Shown: positions 17,873-25,574, numbered from the stretch's first letter. The stretch: 25,841 nucleotides of DNA from Patescibacteria group bacterium UBA6263 (GCA_002441085.1 DJVF01000043.1:1-25841); one strand, 5' to 3'. Made by a program: numbers and translations. Notes: generated by a model from the letters alone, not told the origin.

Positions 17873-18865
17873 ATGTCCTACCATGCGAATAATCTATGAC
17901 GATCCAATACCAGATTGACGGTCCTTGAATATTGTCAAAAAAAGTATTACTTCAACTACTACACAAATTTTCTCAAAGATATAGATGAAAAATTGCGATT
18001 AGACTGATTGTTACTCAAAAATCTCAAAAGCATAGAAATGCGAGTCTGAGAAAAGACTCATCATTTATTATCAGATTATCTCAAATTACTCAAAACAAAA
18101 TCTGACTCATCTCAAAATATCGACAAACTCAAACAAGATATCTCACAAATAATGACAAACGAATTTAATTTATCCAAAAACAAAGATTACCAAGCATGAT
18201 ATGATAGGAATCAAAAATTTTGACTTACAGAGCATTATTACAAAATAGATGTAGATAGTAGACTTCCAGAAGCAATACAGAAAGTAATTCACAATTTAGA
18301 TGCATTTATATCTAGCGAACGACACCCCAAAGTAGTCAGATTTTTTGAAATATCTCAAAATGTTTACATAGAGAGTCCCAAGAGACCAGATTATGAAAAT
18401 ATGAGAATAATTATCAATGGTATACCAGAGCTTATGGATGTTTCTATATTAGCATCACCAGATTTTGGTGCAATATTGTGAGATGATAGATACTTTATAA
18501 TAGATCGAAAATCTGGAAAAGAAAAAATAGACAACGACACAATCCCAGATCAAATCAAAGTATATGTACTCAAAATGATATTAAAAAAATGAAAATTAGA
18601 TATAGGTGATATGGATATCAAATGATATGAAGTATACTTACCAAGTCTAAAAGAAATAGGAGGTCAGATAACACAAAAAGATATACAAGATATCATACAA
18701 AAAATCGTCAATGATGTAAATTTCCAAAAACAATTTATAGTAGATTGAGATGTAATCAAAAATATTCCACTTCCACACAAAAATTTCAATAGGACTACAA
18801 GTCTCAAAAAATGTGAATCATGTACATTTAGAAAAGTGTGTGAAGATCTCAAAAAATTTGAATAA
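17873..18865 (+). CDS. PD-(D/E)XK nuclease, Cas4/AddB-like, iron-sulfur
   Basis: A 330-aa nuclease of the Cas4/RecB-AddB C-terminal type. Order of motifs: SNTRLTVLEYCQKKYYFNYY (residues 11-30, with Cys21), GEKTHHLL (59-66, the motif with the conserved His), IPELMDVSI (184-192, metal-binding Asp189), IIDRKSGK (209-216, D-x-K), QIKVYVLKM (227-235, the Q...Y motif) and the C-terminal cysteines CESCTFRKVC (314, 317, 323). Cys21 with the three C-terminal cysteines is the usual 4Fe-4S set. The activity expected is exonuclease or end trimming in DNA repair. There is no CRISPR array or other cas gene in the window, so a CRISPR role is not supported. Confidence 0.88.
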
Positions 18866-18888
18866 ACAAAAACTCTAAATAAAAAATC

Positions 18889-19056
18889 ATGAAAAATTTT
18901 TTCAACATTCTGTTTTTTTTACTAGGCATTGTTGCATTTTTTAGTGGATTAGGGATCTTAGCCATAATATTGATTTCATTATGGATAATATCAAATGTCT
19001 TCCGTCTGATTAGATTTAAAACACCACTATCATTCAGACAACTTTATAACTTGTAA
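18889..19056 (+). CDS. Small membrane protein
   Basis: A 55-aa protein with a long hydrophobic stretch (residues 3-38, two possible membrane passes) and a basic C-terminal tail (RLIRFKTPLSFRQLYNL). It begins 24 bp after the nuclease gene and ends 5 bp before a strong terminator, so it is probably co-transcribed with the nuclease. It has no TGA codons; its three glycines are GGC, GGA and GGG. No family recognised. Confidence 0.6.
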   Translation: MKNFFNILFFLLGIVAFFSGLGILAIILISLWIISNVFRLIRFKTPLSFRQLYNL

Positions 19057-19061
19057 CCAAT

Positions 19062-19088
19062 ATCTCCGTGTTTTCGCGGAGATTTTTT
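19062..19088 (+). terminator. Intrinsic terminator after the nuclease unit
   Basis: ATCTCCG(TG) TTTT (CG)CGGAGAT hairpin followed by seven T, 5 bp after the stop of the small membrane protein. Confidence 0.85.
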
Positions 19089-19252
19089 TAAAACAGCTTG
19101 ATTTTAAATGACTATTTAATTATAAAAAATCTGATTTAGATTTAAATTATCCATGGATCTAAAAAAACTATTCAAAAGACATTCAATCAAAAAAATAATT
19201 TATGATATATCATTTCTAGCCATCAAAAAATCTAAGCATCTAATATATTTAT

Positions 19253-19279
19253 ATCAGGACTCAGCGCCTGATTTTTTTT
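19253..19279 (+). terminator. Intrinsic terminator, no assigned gene
   Basis: ATCAGG, 8-base loop, CCTGAT, then eight T. It lies 20 bp before the start of the secreted protein gene at 19299. The transcript it ends is not clear: either a short unassigned unit at 19090-19250 or readthrough from the nuclease unit; it could also act as an attenuator for the genes that follow. Confidence 0.7.
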
Positions 19280-19298
19280 ATATTATTTTTCCAAACAC

Positions 19299-19733
19299 AT
19301 GAATCAAAAACTAATCACTATTTGAGCTGCTTGAGCTTTTCTAATCCTTTCTTCTAATTCATCATTTGGACAAGAAATTGCAGATGTTCTCAAAACAAAG
19401 CATACATTTCCACAGACAGAACAATTAGACAAAGAAATCAGCGATACATTAAATTATCAGCCAATAAACAAACAACAATATCAAGAACAAAAAATAAAAA
19501 TAATCAAAAAAATATGAAATGGTAACTCCCTCCAAAATAAGCTAAACAAACAAAAATTAGAAATACTGCTACTACAATATCTATCCAATATACAGCCACA
19601 AATTATACAAAATCCTGAATTACGAAAACATGAAATAGAGATGCTTTATTTTGATTGTGAATTTGCAGATATCCAAACACCTAAAAAACTAGAAGAATTG
19701 TTATCTTTGACAAATTCTCGAGTAAACAATTAA
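19299..19733 (+). CDS. Secreted hypothetical protein
   Basis: A 144-aa protein with an N-terminal signal peptide (KLITIGAAGAFLILSSNSSF, cleavage near SFG-QE, about residue 24). The mature part is helical, rich in Gln, Lys and Leu (KQQYQEQKIKIIKKIGNGNS, LNKQKLEILLLQYLSNIQPQ), with one cysteine in YFDCEFAD. No family recognised. It starts just after an intrinsic terminator and lies 53 bp before the SemiSWEET gene. Two glycines of the signal peptide are TGA. Confidence 0.7.
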
Positions 19734-19786
19734 ACTTGACATTTAATATAAAATACATAAATATATCAAAAACAAAAAATAAACAC

Positions 19787-20056
19787 ATGAAACAAAAATT
19801 ATTATCCTTGTGTAAGATTATATTTGCTCTTGGCTTTTGGATCAGCGCAGTGAGCCTAGGTACACAGACGTATCAAATATGGATAAGTAAAAGTTCAGAA
19901 AATGTATCATTTACTACTTTCCTTATCTTTGCTTTACTAAATACCAACTCAATACTGTTTGGTAAATATATAGTCAAAGATAGCCTACTTGTTTGGGGAG
20001 CTATAGCAAATCTGCTGGTATGTCTAGTGACCGTAGTACTAATGCAAATTTACTAA
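19787..20056 (+). CDS. SemiSWEET/PQ-loop sugar transporter
   Basis: An 89-aa protein with three membrane helices, the length and layout of bacterial SemiSWEETs, which work as dimers and move sugars by facilitated diffusion. Helix 1 carries ALGFWISAVSLGTQTYQIW, where TQ replaces the PQ of the family motif, followed by KSSENVSFTTFLIFALLNTN, very typical of the family (polar SxxNxS(F/L) stretch, then helix 2 with Asn), and helix 3 (LVWGAIANLLVCLVTVVLMQ). ATG at 19787 gives the best start. All four glycines are GGN; the gene contains no TGA, unlike almost all its neighbours, which could mean recent acquisition or chance. The next gene starts 2 bp after the stop. Confidence 0.8.
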   Translation: MKQKLLSLCKIIFALGFWISAVSLGTQTYQIWISKSSENVSFTTFLIFALLNTNSILFGKYIVKDSLLVWGAIANLLVCLVTVVLMQIY

Positions 20057-20058
20057 TT

Positions 20059-20466
20059 ATGAACAACCTAACTCCAAACAATCAAAATCCCCCATTAATT
20101 CTAAAAAATCCTTGGTGGGTAAAAATCACTCCTCATATTGTAATCATTAGTGAGCTACTAAACTTACTAATAGATAAAAACTGGATCAGTTTAATAGTAG
20201 TTTTCTTGTGGATTTGGTATGGTAATAAATTACAAAAAAACAAAATTATAGCAAACGATATTTTAAAACTTTTATTAATATTGATTGTTACAATAAACAT
20301 ACCAAGTCTGTTATCGAAACTTCCTAAAATCCTACAAATGCTCTCAGCTTTGCTGTGAGCTTTTTTTATTTTTTACGCCATCTTAATCCTGTCTGCCGAC
20401 AGGCAGGCTCCCTCTAAAATAGAGGGAGAAACAAAAAATGTCGCACTACCAAGGCAACATAAATAA
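20059..20466 (+). CDS. Small membrane protein with uncertain C-terminus
   Basis: Begins 2 bp after the SemiSWEET stop, so it is probably translationally coupled to it. The first 99 residues hold two or three hydrophobic segments (HIVIISELLNLLIDKN, WISLIVVFLWIWYG and LKLLLILIVTINIPSLL). At 20356-20358 a TGA comes exactly where an intrinsic terminator hairpin begins to close. Under code 25 it is Gly, and the frame runs on through the terminator, a 20-bp palindrome, a second hairpin and the start of the 90-nt element to TAA at 20464-20466 (135 aa). If TGA stopped here, the protein would be 99 aa. Either the original TAA/TAG was lost when the repeats entered, or this TGA ends the gene. Function unknown. 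Confidence 0.5.
20341..20367 (+). terminator. Intrinsic terminator of the SemiSWEET unit
   Basis: CTCTCAGC, TTT loop, GCTGTGAG with one mismatch, followed by seven T. It overlaps the 3' part of the upstream reading frame if TGA at 20356 is read as Gly. Confidence 0.75.
20388..20407. repeat. 20-bp palindromic repeat, copy 2
   Basis: CCTGTCTGCCGACAGGCAGG, the least diverged copy of the family also seen at 6819-6838 and 24745-24764. It is followed at once by another hairpin, CTCCCTCT/AGAGGGAG (20408-20428). Confidence 0.8.
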
Positions 20467-20536
20467 TCAATTACCAACAAATCTAATTACACAATAATAA
20501 TTAATAAACTTAATAGTGCCTAGTGCGACTAGATTT
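20440..20536 (+). repeat. 90-nt structured element, copy B, with T-run
   Basis: Same length and same closed ends (GTCGCACTA/TAGTGCGAC) as 17020-17109. The inner helix is GGCA/TGCC, fully Watson-Crick where copy A has one G-T pair. The central part varies, the 5' block CTACCAAGGCAACAT is unchanged, and a T-run follows. It is followed by a hairpin tail at 20540-20570. Confidence 0.75.
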
Positions 20537-20539
20537 TTT

Positions 20540-20570
20540 GGATACTTTTGTAGCAATGACAAAAGTATCC
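20540..20570. repeat. ATACTTTTG hairpin tail, copy B
   Basis: GGATACTTTTGT, 7-base loop, ACAAAAGTATCC: a perfect 12-bp stem. Its relatives at 17128-17149 and 23431-23460 differ in sequence but keep pairing. Confidence 0.7.
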
Positions 20571-20654
20571 CACCGGAGGTATTTAAATAATAGTTTCATA
20601 GCTATATAACGAAAAAGAGATTTCTCAACTCTGGCGAAATGACAGAACCACAGA

Positions 20655-22097
20655 TTATTTTCTCACCTTTCCATGAGGCGTACCTTCTACAAATCCAGCG
20701 CTAGTCTGTACTCCTACAATCGCTTTTTCACCAAACTCCGCCAAGTTGTTTGCTCATAAATATGTCATAGAGGATCTAAGTCCTGTCATACACTCATCTA
20801 CTATATCACCTACAGATTCCATTCATTGCCTAATATATATTTTGGAACTAGATATTCCTTCACGAAACATTTGCTTTTGTGCTTGTTGAAATTTATTCAA
20901 ATTTTGACTCCTATTGCACACAGCCTTTTTGGATGCCATACCATAATTTTGCTTATACATTTTTCATTGTTCATCATATTTGACATCTCATACAGACTCA
21001 AATACTCATGCAAATCGAGTACCTATCATCACATGATTAGCTCACGCAGCCAAAGCCAAAATCAAATCTCTAGGCGATTTAACTCATCCATCGGCCCAGA
21101 CAAATCATCCATGCTTTTGAGCTTCTTGAGCACATTTATACACAGCTGTAAATTGTGGTCTACCTACTCAAGTTTTGATACGAGTTGTACACATCGCTCA
21201 TGGTCATATTCCCACCTTTACTCCATCTGCTCCAGCTAAAAGCAAATCCCTAGTAGCATTTTCAGTAATCACATTTCACGCTATCACTTTTATTTTATCA
21301 CCATACAGAGATCTGATTTTTTTGATATTTTCTATCATAGATTTTTGGTATCCATGGGCAGTATCCAATACAAATATTCTGATTCACAAATCAAACAAAA
21401 CCTGAACTTTTTCATCAAAACTATTTATTCATACTGCTACTGCTACATCCAATTTTCAATTTGCATCCAATGTTGGTTTATAAAGACTATTTCTCAGTGT
21501 ATTTTTTTTGGTCAAAATTCATTTTAATATTCATTGATCATCCACAATAGGCAAAGAAGAAATATTTTTTTCATCCATCAAAGCAAACGCATCTTCATCA
21601 GAAATTCAGACTTTTCATGTAATCAATTTGGGTCTATTGATATTTCCAAGCAAAGTAAATTGATCCAAACTTTCAAGATCGCTAGGCTTGAAAATACTAG
21701 TCGCTTTGCCATCATCATCTACCAATATCACACAGTTGTGAGCTCTTTTGTGAATAATTCACCAAGCATCTCTGATAGTATTATGAGCATTGACAGTGAT
21801 AGGAGTATCGTATTGGACATTAGCATTTTTGATATGTTTGATAATCATAGTCAAAGTCTCTATATCCATATCTTGGGGCAATACAGATAGTCATCCATAA
21901 CGAGCGATAGTTTCTGCCATTCTTTTGCCGCTGACAGCATTCATATTGGCAGTCACAATAGGTATATTGGTTCACAAACTTACAGTAGGCCTGACATCAG
22001 CATCTAGCCTAGATTTTCATTCAAAATAATTTTGAAACAGAAACACATCTTCATATGCCAATTCCTCATTTTCATAAATCGGATTATTAAACTTCAT
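20655..22097 (-). CDS. GuaB1-type IMP dehydrogenase/GMP reductase with CBS domains
   Basis: A 480-aa enzyme of the IMPDH/GMP reductase family acting in guanine nucleotide interconversion. Residues 30-75 carry RPTVSLGTNIPIVTANMNAV and ETIARYGGLSVLPQD. Two CBS motifs follow (about 95-205, ending DDQGILKGILTKKN). The active-site loop is GVKVGIGPGAMCTTRIKTGV, with the catalytic Cys303, followed by GRPQ and WADGGVKSPRD. The GAMCTTR..TGVGRPQ wording is closer to GuaB1/GMP reductase than to classical IMPDH (GS.CTTR...G.G.PQ), so the preferred direction is uncertain. TGA=Gly is used in the active-site loop. On the minus strand it faces divergently from the dCMP deaminase. Confidence 0.9.
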
Positions 22098-22426
22098 AGT
22101 AAACGTAAAATTGTAAAAACATAGAAACGTAAAACTAACTAATCATTCCAGCACTTGCCCCTTAAAACTACGTGGGAGGTTTTTTTGCAGCCAGAATCTA
22201 CAACAATTTTTCACGCTCGCTATATTTACATAGTTCAAAATATTTTACAAGCTCTTTTAAAAAAATATTTAAACTTGACATTTCTAGTCATAAAAATATT
22301 TTAAACGAAATACAACCTGTCATTCCAAAAATCTTGTTCTCCTTGATAAAGGAGGTGGCGCGAACAAAGTAAGCGACGGAGGATTTAAACAATAAAATTT
22401 ATAATTTAACATTTCACATTTCTATC
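22098..22426 (+). other. Divergent intergenic region with promoter and hairpin repeat
   Basis: 329 bp between guaB1 (minus) and the dCMP deaminase (plus). It holds short direct repeats of AAACGTAAAA next to the guaB1 start, a T-run after a weak G/C hairpin (22157-22187), a possible plus-strand promoter TTGACA-16-TATTTT (22275-22302), and a hairpin element CTCCTTGATAAAGGAG with a G/C-rich tail (22339-22388). That element ends 38 bp before the start codon and has a relative at 23008-23049. I see no gene or known riboswitch. Confidence 0.5.
22339..22388 (+). repeat. GATAAAGG leader element, copy 1
   Basis: CTCCTTGATAAAGGAG hairpin, then GGTGGCGCGAA...CGACGGAGGATTTAAA. Related to 23008-23049 (CTCCCCTGATAAAGGGAG, then GATGTCC...GGACAGAGGGATTTA). 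Both copies end 33-38 bp before a start codon on the same strand. Confidence 0.6.
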
Positions 22427-22999
22427 ATGACCCTACCAGAAATCAAAGACTTTATGCCCAAAACTATAGCAAAAGATATAATTAAAGAAAAATCAATCCG
22501 CCCCAATCGAGATCAATATTTTATGCTATCTGCAATCATAGCAGCTACTCGCGCAAGCTGTATCAAATTTAATTCCTGAGCAGTCATAGCCAAAAATAAA
22601 AGAATCATCGCTTCATGATACAATGGCAATCCTCCATGAGTACCTAGCTGTCACGAACAATGATTTTGCAACAAAGATGCTGCATGAGTAGATCGATCAT
22701 CCAAATGATCATGACATTGTCTCGCTACACACGCAGAAGCCAATGCAATAGTACAAAACCACGAACAAAATTTGCAATGAGCTACTATGTACTGTCTACA
22801 TTTTCCATGTAATGAATGTGCAAAACTTATAGCCTCATCTGGGATCAAAGAGGTAGTCTATCTCAAAATGTACCGCGAATCAGTCCCCAAAGCTGAACTA
22901 ATTTTCAATCATGCATGAATTACATTTAGACAGATGGATATGCATTATGACCAAATGCTAGAAAAGATAGAACAAGTCATGAAATCTACTAAGGAGTAA
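22427..22999 (+). CDS. dCMP deaminase (ComEB family)
   Basis: Zinc-dependent deaminase that converts dCMP to dUMP, feeding dTMP synthesis. The protein is 190 aa. The zinc site is formed by THAEANAI (His102, catalytic Glu104) and FPCNECAKLI (Cys128, Cys131). SGYNGNPPGVPSCHEQGFCN and the extra Cys/His residues (SGHCLATHAE) match the dCMP deaminase/ComEB group rather than cytidine deaminase. The C-terminus has GIKEVVYLKMY, as in the family. TGA codes several of the conserved glycines. A hairpin repeat lies just upstream. Confidence 0.92.
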
Positions 23000-23007
23000 A
23001 TCTTTGT

Positions 23008-23049
23008 CTCCCCTGATAAAGGGAGATGTCCAGAGGACAGAGGGATTTA
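23008..23049 (+). repeat. GATAAAGG leader element, copy 2
   Basis: CTCCCCTGATAAAGGGAG hairpin followed by GATGTCC/GGACAG and AGGGATTTA. It sits between the dCMP deaminase and the small gene at 23083. The stem differs from copy 1 (CTCC..GGAG against CTCCC..GGGAG) but stays paired. Confidence 0.6.
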
Positions 23050-23082
23050 TTTTAAATATAAATTTACATTTCAACAAAAAAT

Positions 23083-23319
23083 ATGAGCGAACTTAACATC
23101 CATAGAAGATTTGAAACAATGTTTCCAGATATAGCTGCCAGTGAAAAAAGATTTGAACAAACTCTATTAGCAGAGTGACGTACAGCTGCAGAATCAGAAA
23201 GAAAAGCTAATGAAAGCAAAATACACGATATCACAAAAGAAACATGACAATTAATTTGATATATAATTATTGATCCACAGACTAGAGAAGAAAAATTTAT
23301 AAGAGCAAATAAGAAGTAA
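23083..23319 (+). CDS. Small hypothetical protein
   Basis: A 78-aa soluble, charged protein. Residues 1-55 are one long amphipathic helix rich in Glu, Arg and Lys (FPDIAASEKRFEQTLLAEGR, AAESERKANESKIHDITKET), followed by a short strand-like end (LIGYIIIDPQTREEKFIRAN). No family recognised. Three TGA codons are read as Gly. It may be co-transcribed with the dCMP deaminase 83 bp upstream. Confidence 0.6.
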
Positions 23320-23417
23320 TTTTCTTAAATACTCATAGCAATATTTACGCATCCAATTACTGCTGAAATAATCACACTGACTAAGCAAACCAGGTCACAC
23401 AACTCGCCGTCTTGTAT

Positions 23418-23462
23418 GACTTGAGTTTTTGCATACTTTTGGGTCAAGCCAAAAGTATGTCC
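23418..23462. repeat. ATACTTTTG hairpin tail, copy C
   Basis: GACTTGAGTTTTT, then GCATACTTTTGG, 6-base loop, CCAAAAGTATGT. This is the same arrangement (GACT(T/A)GA, T-run, hairpin) that ends both 90-nt elements, but I cannot recognise the 90-nt part upstream of it here. Confidence 0.6.
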
Positions 23463-23570
23463 AAGCGAAGCTTTATAATAAATAATTCGCTTAGGTTGAA
23501 AAAAGTCATAAAAAACGTTTGTAAAAAAACGTATAATAGATTCCTGTTGCAATGAATAACACCGGAATGA

Positions 23571-24695
23571 CTATAGTAAGCTCTTAAACACTTCTACGCT
23601 ATCCAGCCTCTCCCAATTAAACTCCTCCCTTCCAAAATGCCCATAAGCAGCAGTACTTTTGAATACCGGTCTCCTAAGATCCAAACGATCTATAATAGCC
23701 TGTGGACACAAGTCGAAGCTACTTTTGACCCTATCTACTATATTTTGCAGTTCTACTTTCTCTGTACCAAAACAATCAATGTAAATACTCACAGGTTGTA
23801 CCACTCATATCGCATATCAGATTTGTATTTCACATTTGTCACATATTCCACTAGCGACAATATTTTTGGCCAAATACCTAGCCATATAAGCTCCACTTCT
23901 GTCTACCTTTGTCGCATCCTTACCACTAAACGCTCATCCACCATGCCTTCAGATACCTCAGTAAGTATCTACTATTATCTTCCTTCCTGTCAGTCATGTA
24001 TCTCCCGCTGGTCATCAGATATGAAAACTTCATGTTGGATTGATAAAATATCTTGTATCTCCATCTACCATATTGCCAACTATTGGTTTGATTACAAATT
24101 GTTTGATATCTTCTCTAAGCTTTTCTTGAGTCACTTTATCACTATGCTGACTAGAAACTACTATAGTATCGATTCTCACAAATTTATTTCCATCATATTC
24201 CACCGTTACCTGTGTTTTGCCATCAGGTCGAATATAATCAAGAGTTCAGTTTTTTCTTACTTTAGATAATTGTCTAGCTAATTTATGTGCAAGATCTATA
24301 GTAATTGGCAGATATGAGTCTGTTTCATTGGTCGCATATCCATACATTATTCATTGATCTCCAGCTCATCCAGTATCTACTCACATAGCAATATCAGATG
24401 ATTGTGTATGTAGCAATATCTGTACATCACAAGCCTTTCAATCAAAAAATTTCTCTTCACTATCATATCATATCTCTAAAATAGTTTGTCTAATAATCTT
24501 TTCAAAATCTACATCAGCATTTGTTGTAATTTCTCAAGCAACGATAATTGTTCATGTAGTAGCTAAACATTCACATGCAACTCTAGATTTGGGATCTTGT
24601 GATAAGCATGCATCCAAAATAGCATCTGAAATCTGATCACACATTTTGTCGGGATGTCACTCAGTCACAGATTCACTAGTAATAAAATGTTTCAT
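23571..24695 (-). CDS. metK: S-adenosylmethionine synthetase
   Basis: Makes SAM from methionine and ATP. The protein is 374 aa, full length. Family motifs in order: HFITSESVTEGHPDKMCDQI (ATP/methionine site), QSSDIAMGVDTGGAGDQGIM followed by YGYATNE, RPDGKTQVTVEY, DGDTRYFINPTGSFHIGGPA, GDTGLTGRKIIVDTYGGIGR-type loop (here GISRH replaced by GIGRHGGGAF), then SGKDATKVDRSGAYMARYLA. Many of the glycines in these loops are TGA, which proves recoding in a universal enzyme. A SAM riboswitch with a terminator precedes it, so it is repressed when SAM is high. Confidence 0.96.
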
Positions 24696-24732
24696 AATAA
24701 TATATGTAAAGAATTAAAACAACTACAGTACA

Positions 24733-24827
24733 AGTTATTGCGAGCCTGCCTGACGGCAGACAGGGAGGAATGAAATGACGACAAAGCAATCTTTTAAGAT
24801 CGCCACGCTTCGCTCGCGATGACAAAG
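24733..24827. repeat. Long imperfect palindrome carrying an inserted 20-bp palindrome
   Basis: The outer element begins TTATTGCGAG and ends CTCGCGATGACAA, which pair with each other, with AAGCAATCTTTTAAGATCG between. At 24745-24764 a copy of the 20-bp palindrome interrupts its left arm, flanked by GAG on both sides. It lies in the leader between the riboswitch terminator and the metK start. Confidence 0.65.
24745..24764. repeat. 20-bp palindromic repeat, copy 3, nested
   Basis: CCTGCCTGACGGCAGACAGG; its reverse complement differs from copy 2 (20388-20407) by one base. It is flanked by the direct repeat GAG (24742-24744 and 24765-24767). Confidence 0.8.
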
Positions 24828-24833
24828 TAATAT

Positions 24834-24861
24834 TAAAAAAAACTTTCCCCATTTGGAAAGT
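24834..24861 (-). terminator. Riboswitch-controlled intrinsic terminator before metK
   Basis: Minus strand ACTTTCC, loop AAATGG, GGAAAGT, followed by eight T. It lies about 20 bp after the SAM aptamer and 140 bp before the metK start, the usual position for the expression platform of a transcription-terminating SAM riboswitch. Confidence 0.85.
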
Positions 24862-24879
24862 CTATGCAAATAATTTTTT

Positions 24880-24978
24880 TATCTGGATATCTTTCCCTTG
24901 CAGGTAGGAATTAGCACCTTTCCAATTTTGGATGGTTGCTGGAGTGCTTAACGAGCCTAATCTCTATCACTCTCTCTG
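24880..24978 (-). promoter_or_regulatory. SAM riboswitch (S-box type)
   Basis: On the minus strand the conserved core is visible: GCAACC (24939-24934), a hairpin CCATCC/TTGG-type spacer, GGTGCTAATTCC (24918-24907) and CCTGC, preceded by the AGAG...GATTAGGCT region. These are the hallmark blocks of the SAM-I/S-box aptamer. Binding of SAM would favour the terminator that follows and shut off metK. The exact ends of the P1 helix are not certain. Confidence 0.85.
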
Positions 24979-24984
24979 AATATT

Positions 24985-25014
24985 TGTATAGACACGATAT
25001 TTATTTGTCTACAA
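24985..25014 (-). promoter_or_regulatory. metK promoter with an inverted repeat
   Basis: Minus strand TTGTAG (25014-25009), 18-bp spacer, TATACA (24990-24985). The predicted start near 24978 coincides with the beginning of the aptamer. The inverted repeat TAGACA/TGTCTA (24989-24994 and 25006-25011) overlaps both promoter boxes. Confidence 0.55.
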
Positions 25015-25129
25015 TATTCAACTAATTTTCAAAAATAATTATAACACATTTACAACAATTTACATTTATTTTTCATAAACTATAGACAAAAAGCCAAATA
25101 TCAAACAACCATTTTTTCAAAAAATTTGC

Positions 25130-25157
25130 TTGATTTTGTTTCAAATATATTTATAAA
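25130..25157 (+). promoter_or_regulatory. Promoter-like sequence before tRNA-Gly(UCA)
   Basis: TTGATT (25130-25135), 16-bp spacer, TATAAA (25152-25157). The predicted start is about 40 bp before the tRNA. Confidence 0.5.
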
Positions 25158-25202
25158 CACCCAACGACGCATTTTTTTTGTATGGAGAAAGCCACAAAAT
25201 AT

Positions 25203-25276
25203 GCGGATATGATGTAATTGGTGTAGCATAGCAGACTTCAGCTCTGTTCGTACGGGTTCGAGTCCCGTTATCCGCT
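25203..25276 (+). tRNA. tRNA-Gly (TCA), reads UGA as glycine
   Basis: Acceptor GCGGATA/TATCCGC, anticodon arm GCAGA-CTTCAGC-TCTGT with anticodon TCA (25238-25240), T arm ACGGG-TTCGAGT-CCCGT. The discriminator base is T73 and the acceptor starts GCGG, as in bacterial tRNA-Gly. The arm lengths are normal, and the extended 8-bp/13-bp architecture of a selenocysteine tRNA is absent, so it is not tRNA-Sec. This tRNA explains the in-frame TGA codons of the window. No CCA is encoded. Confidence 0.93.
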
Positions 25277-25295
25277 TTTGTAAAATACTATCAAA

Positions 25296-25526
25296 ATGCT
25301 CAAACAAATTATAGTATGATTGTTGGTATCCTTTTGAGGCGCTTGTTTAATTTACTTCTCAGCTCAACTAAAACAACTTATATGAACAATATCCCGAGCT
25401 GAAAAGAATTTATGATGAACAAGAAATGGTTTAGTATTATTTGGATTTGTTGTCATGATAATCTGATTCTCAATATTATTTGGAATGATCCAACTATGAT
25501 CTCCTACAGAAATTCAATGATTCTAG
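25296..25526 (+). CDS. Small membrane protein
   Basis: A 76-aa protein with two hydrophobic helices (IIVGLLVSFGGACLIYFSAQ at residues 5-24 and GLVLFGFVVMIIGFSILFGM at about 45-64) separated by a basic loop (TISRAEKNLGGTRN). TAG is the stop. TGA codes most of its glycines, so without recoding it would be invisible. It starts 19 bp after tRNA-Gly(UCA) and may share its transcript. No family recognised. Confidence 0.65.
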
Positions 25527-25574
25527 CCTCAAAAAACAATTCTAAATTACTAATTCTACATTATACATCAATAT

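Noticed and set aside
17873..18865. Cas4 as part of a CRISPR system
   Set aside because: No repeat-spacer array and no other cas gene in the window; the small repeats seen are not regularly spaced.
19153..19314. A 53-codon frame starting ATGGATCTAAAAAAAC
   Set aside because: It runs through an intrinsic terminator (19253-19279) and overlaps the start of the secreted protein gene by 16 bp. The basic N-terminal part could be a remnant, but I cannot support a gene.
23637..24269. A 210-codon open frame opposite metK
   Set aside because: Antisense shadow of metK, whose identity is certain.
25203..25276. tRNA with UCA anticodon as tRNA-Sec
   Set aside because: Acceptor and T arms have normal length, there is no long variable arm, and the U73 and GCGG acceptor fit glycine.
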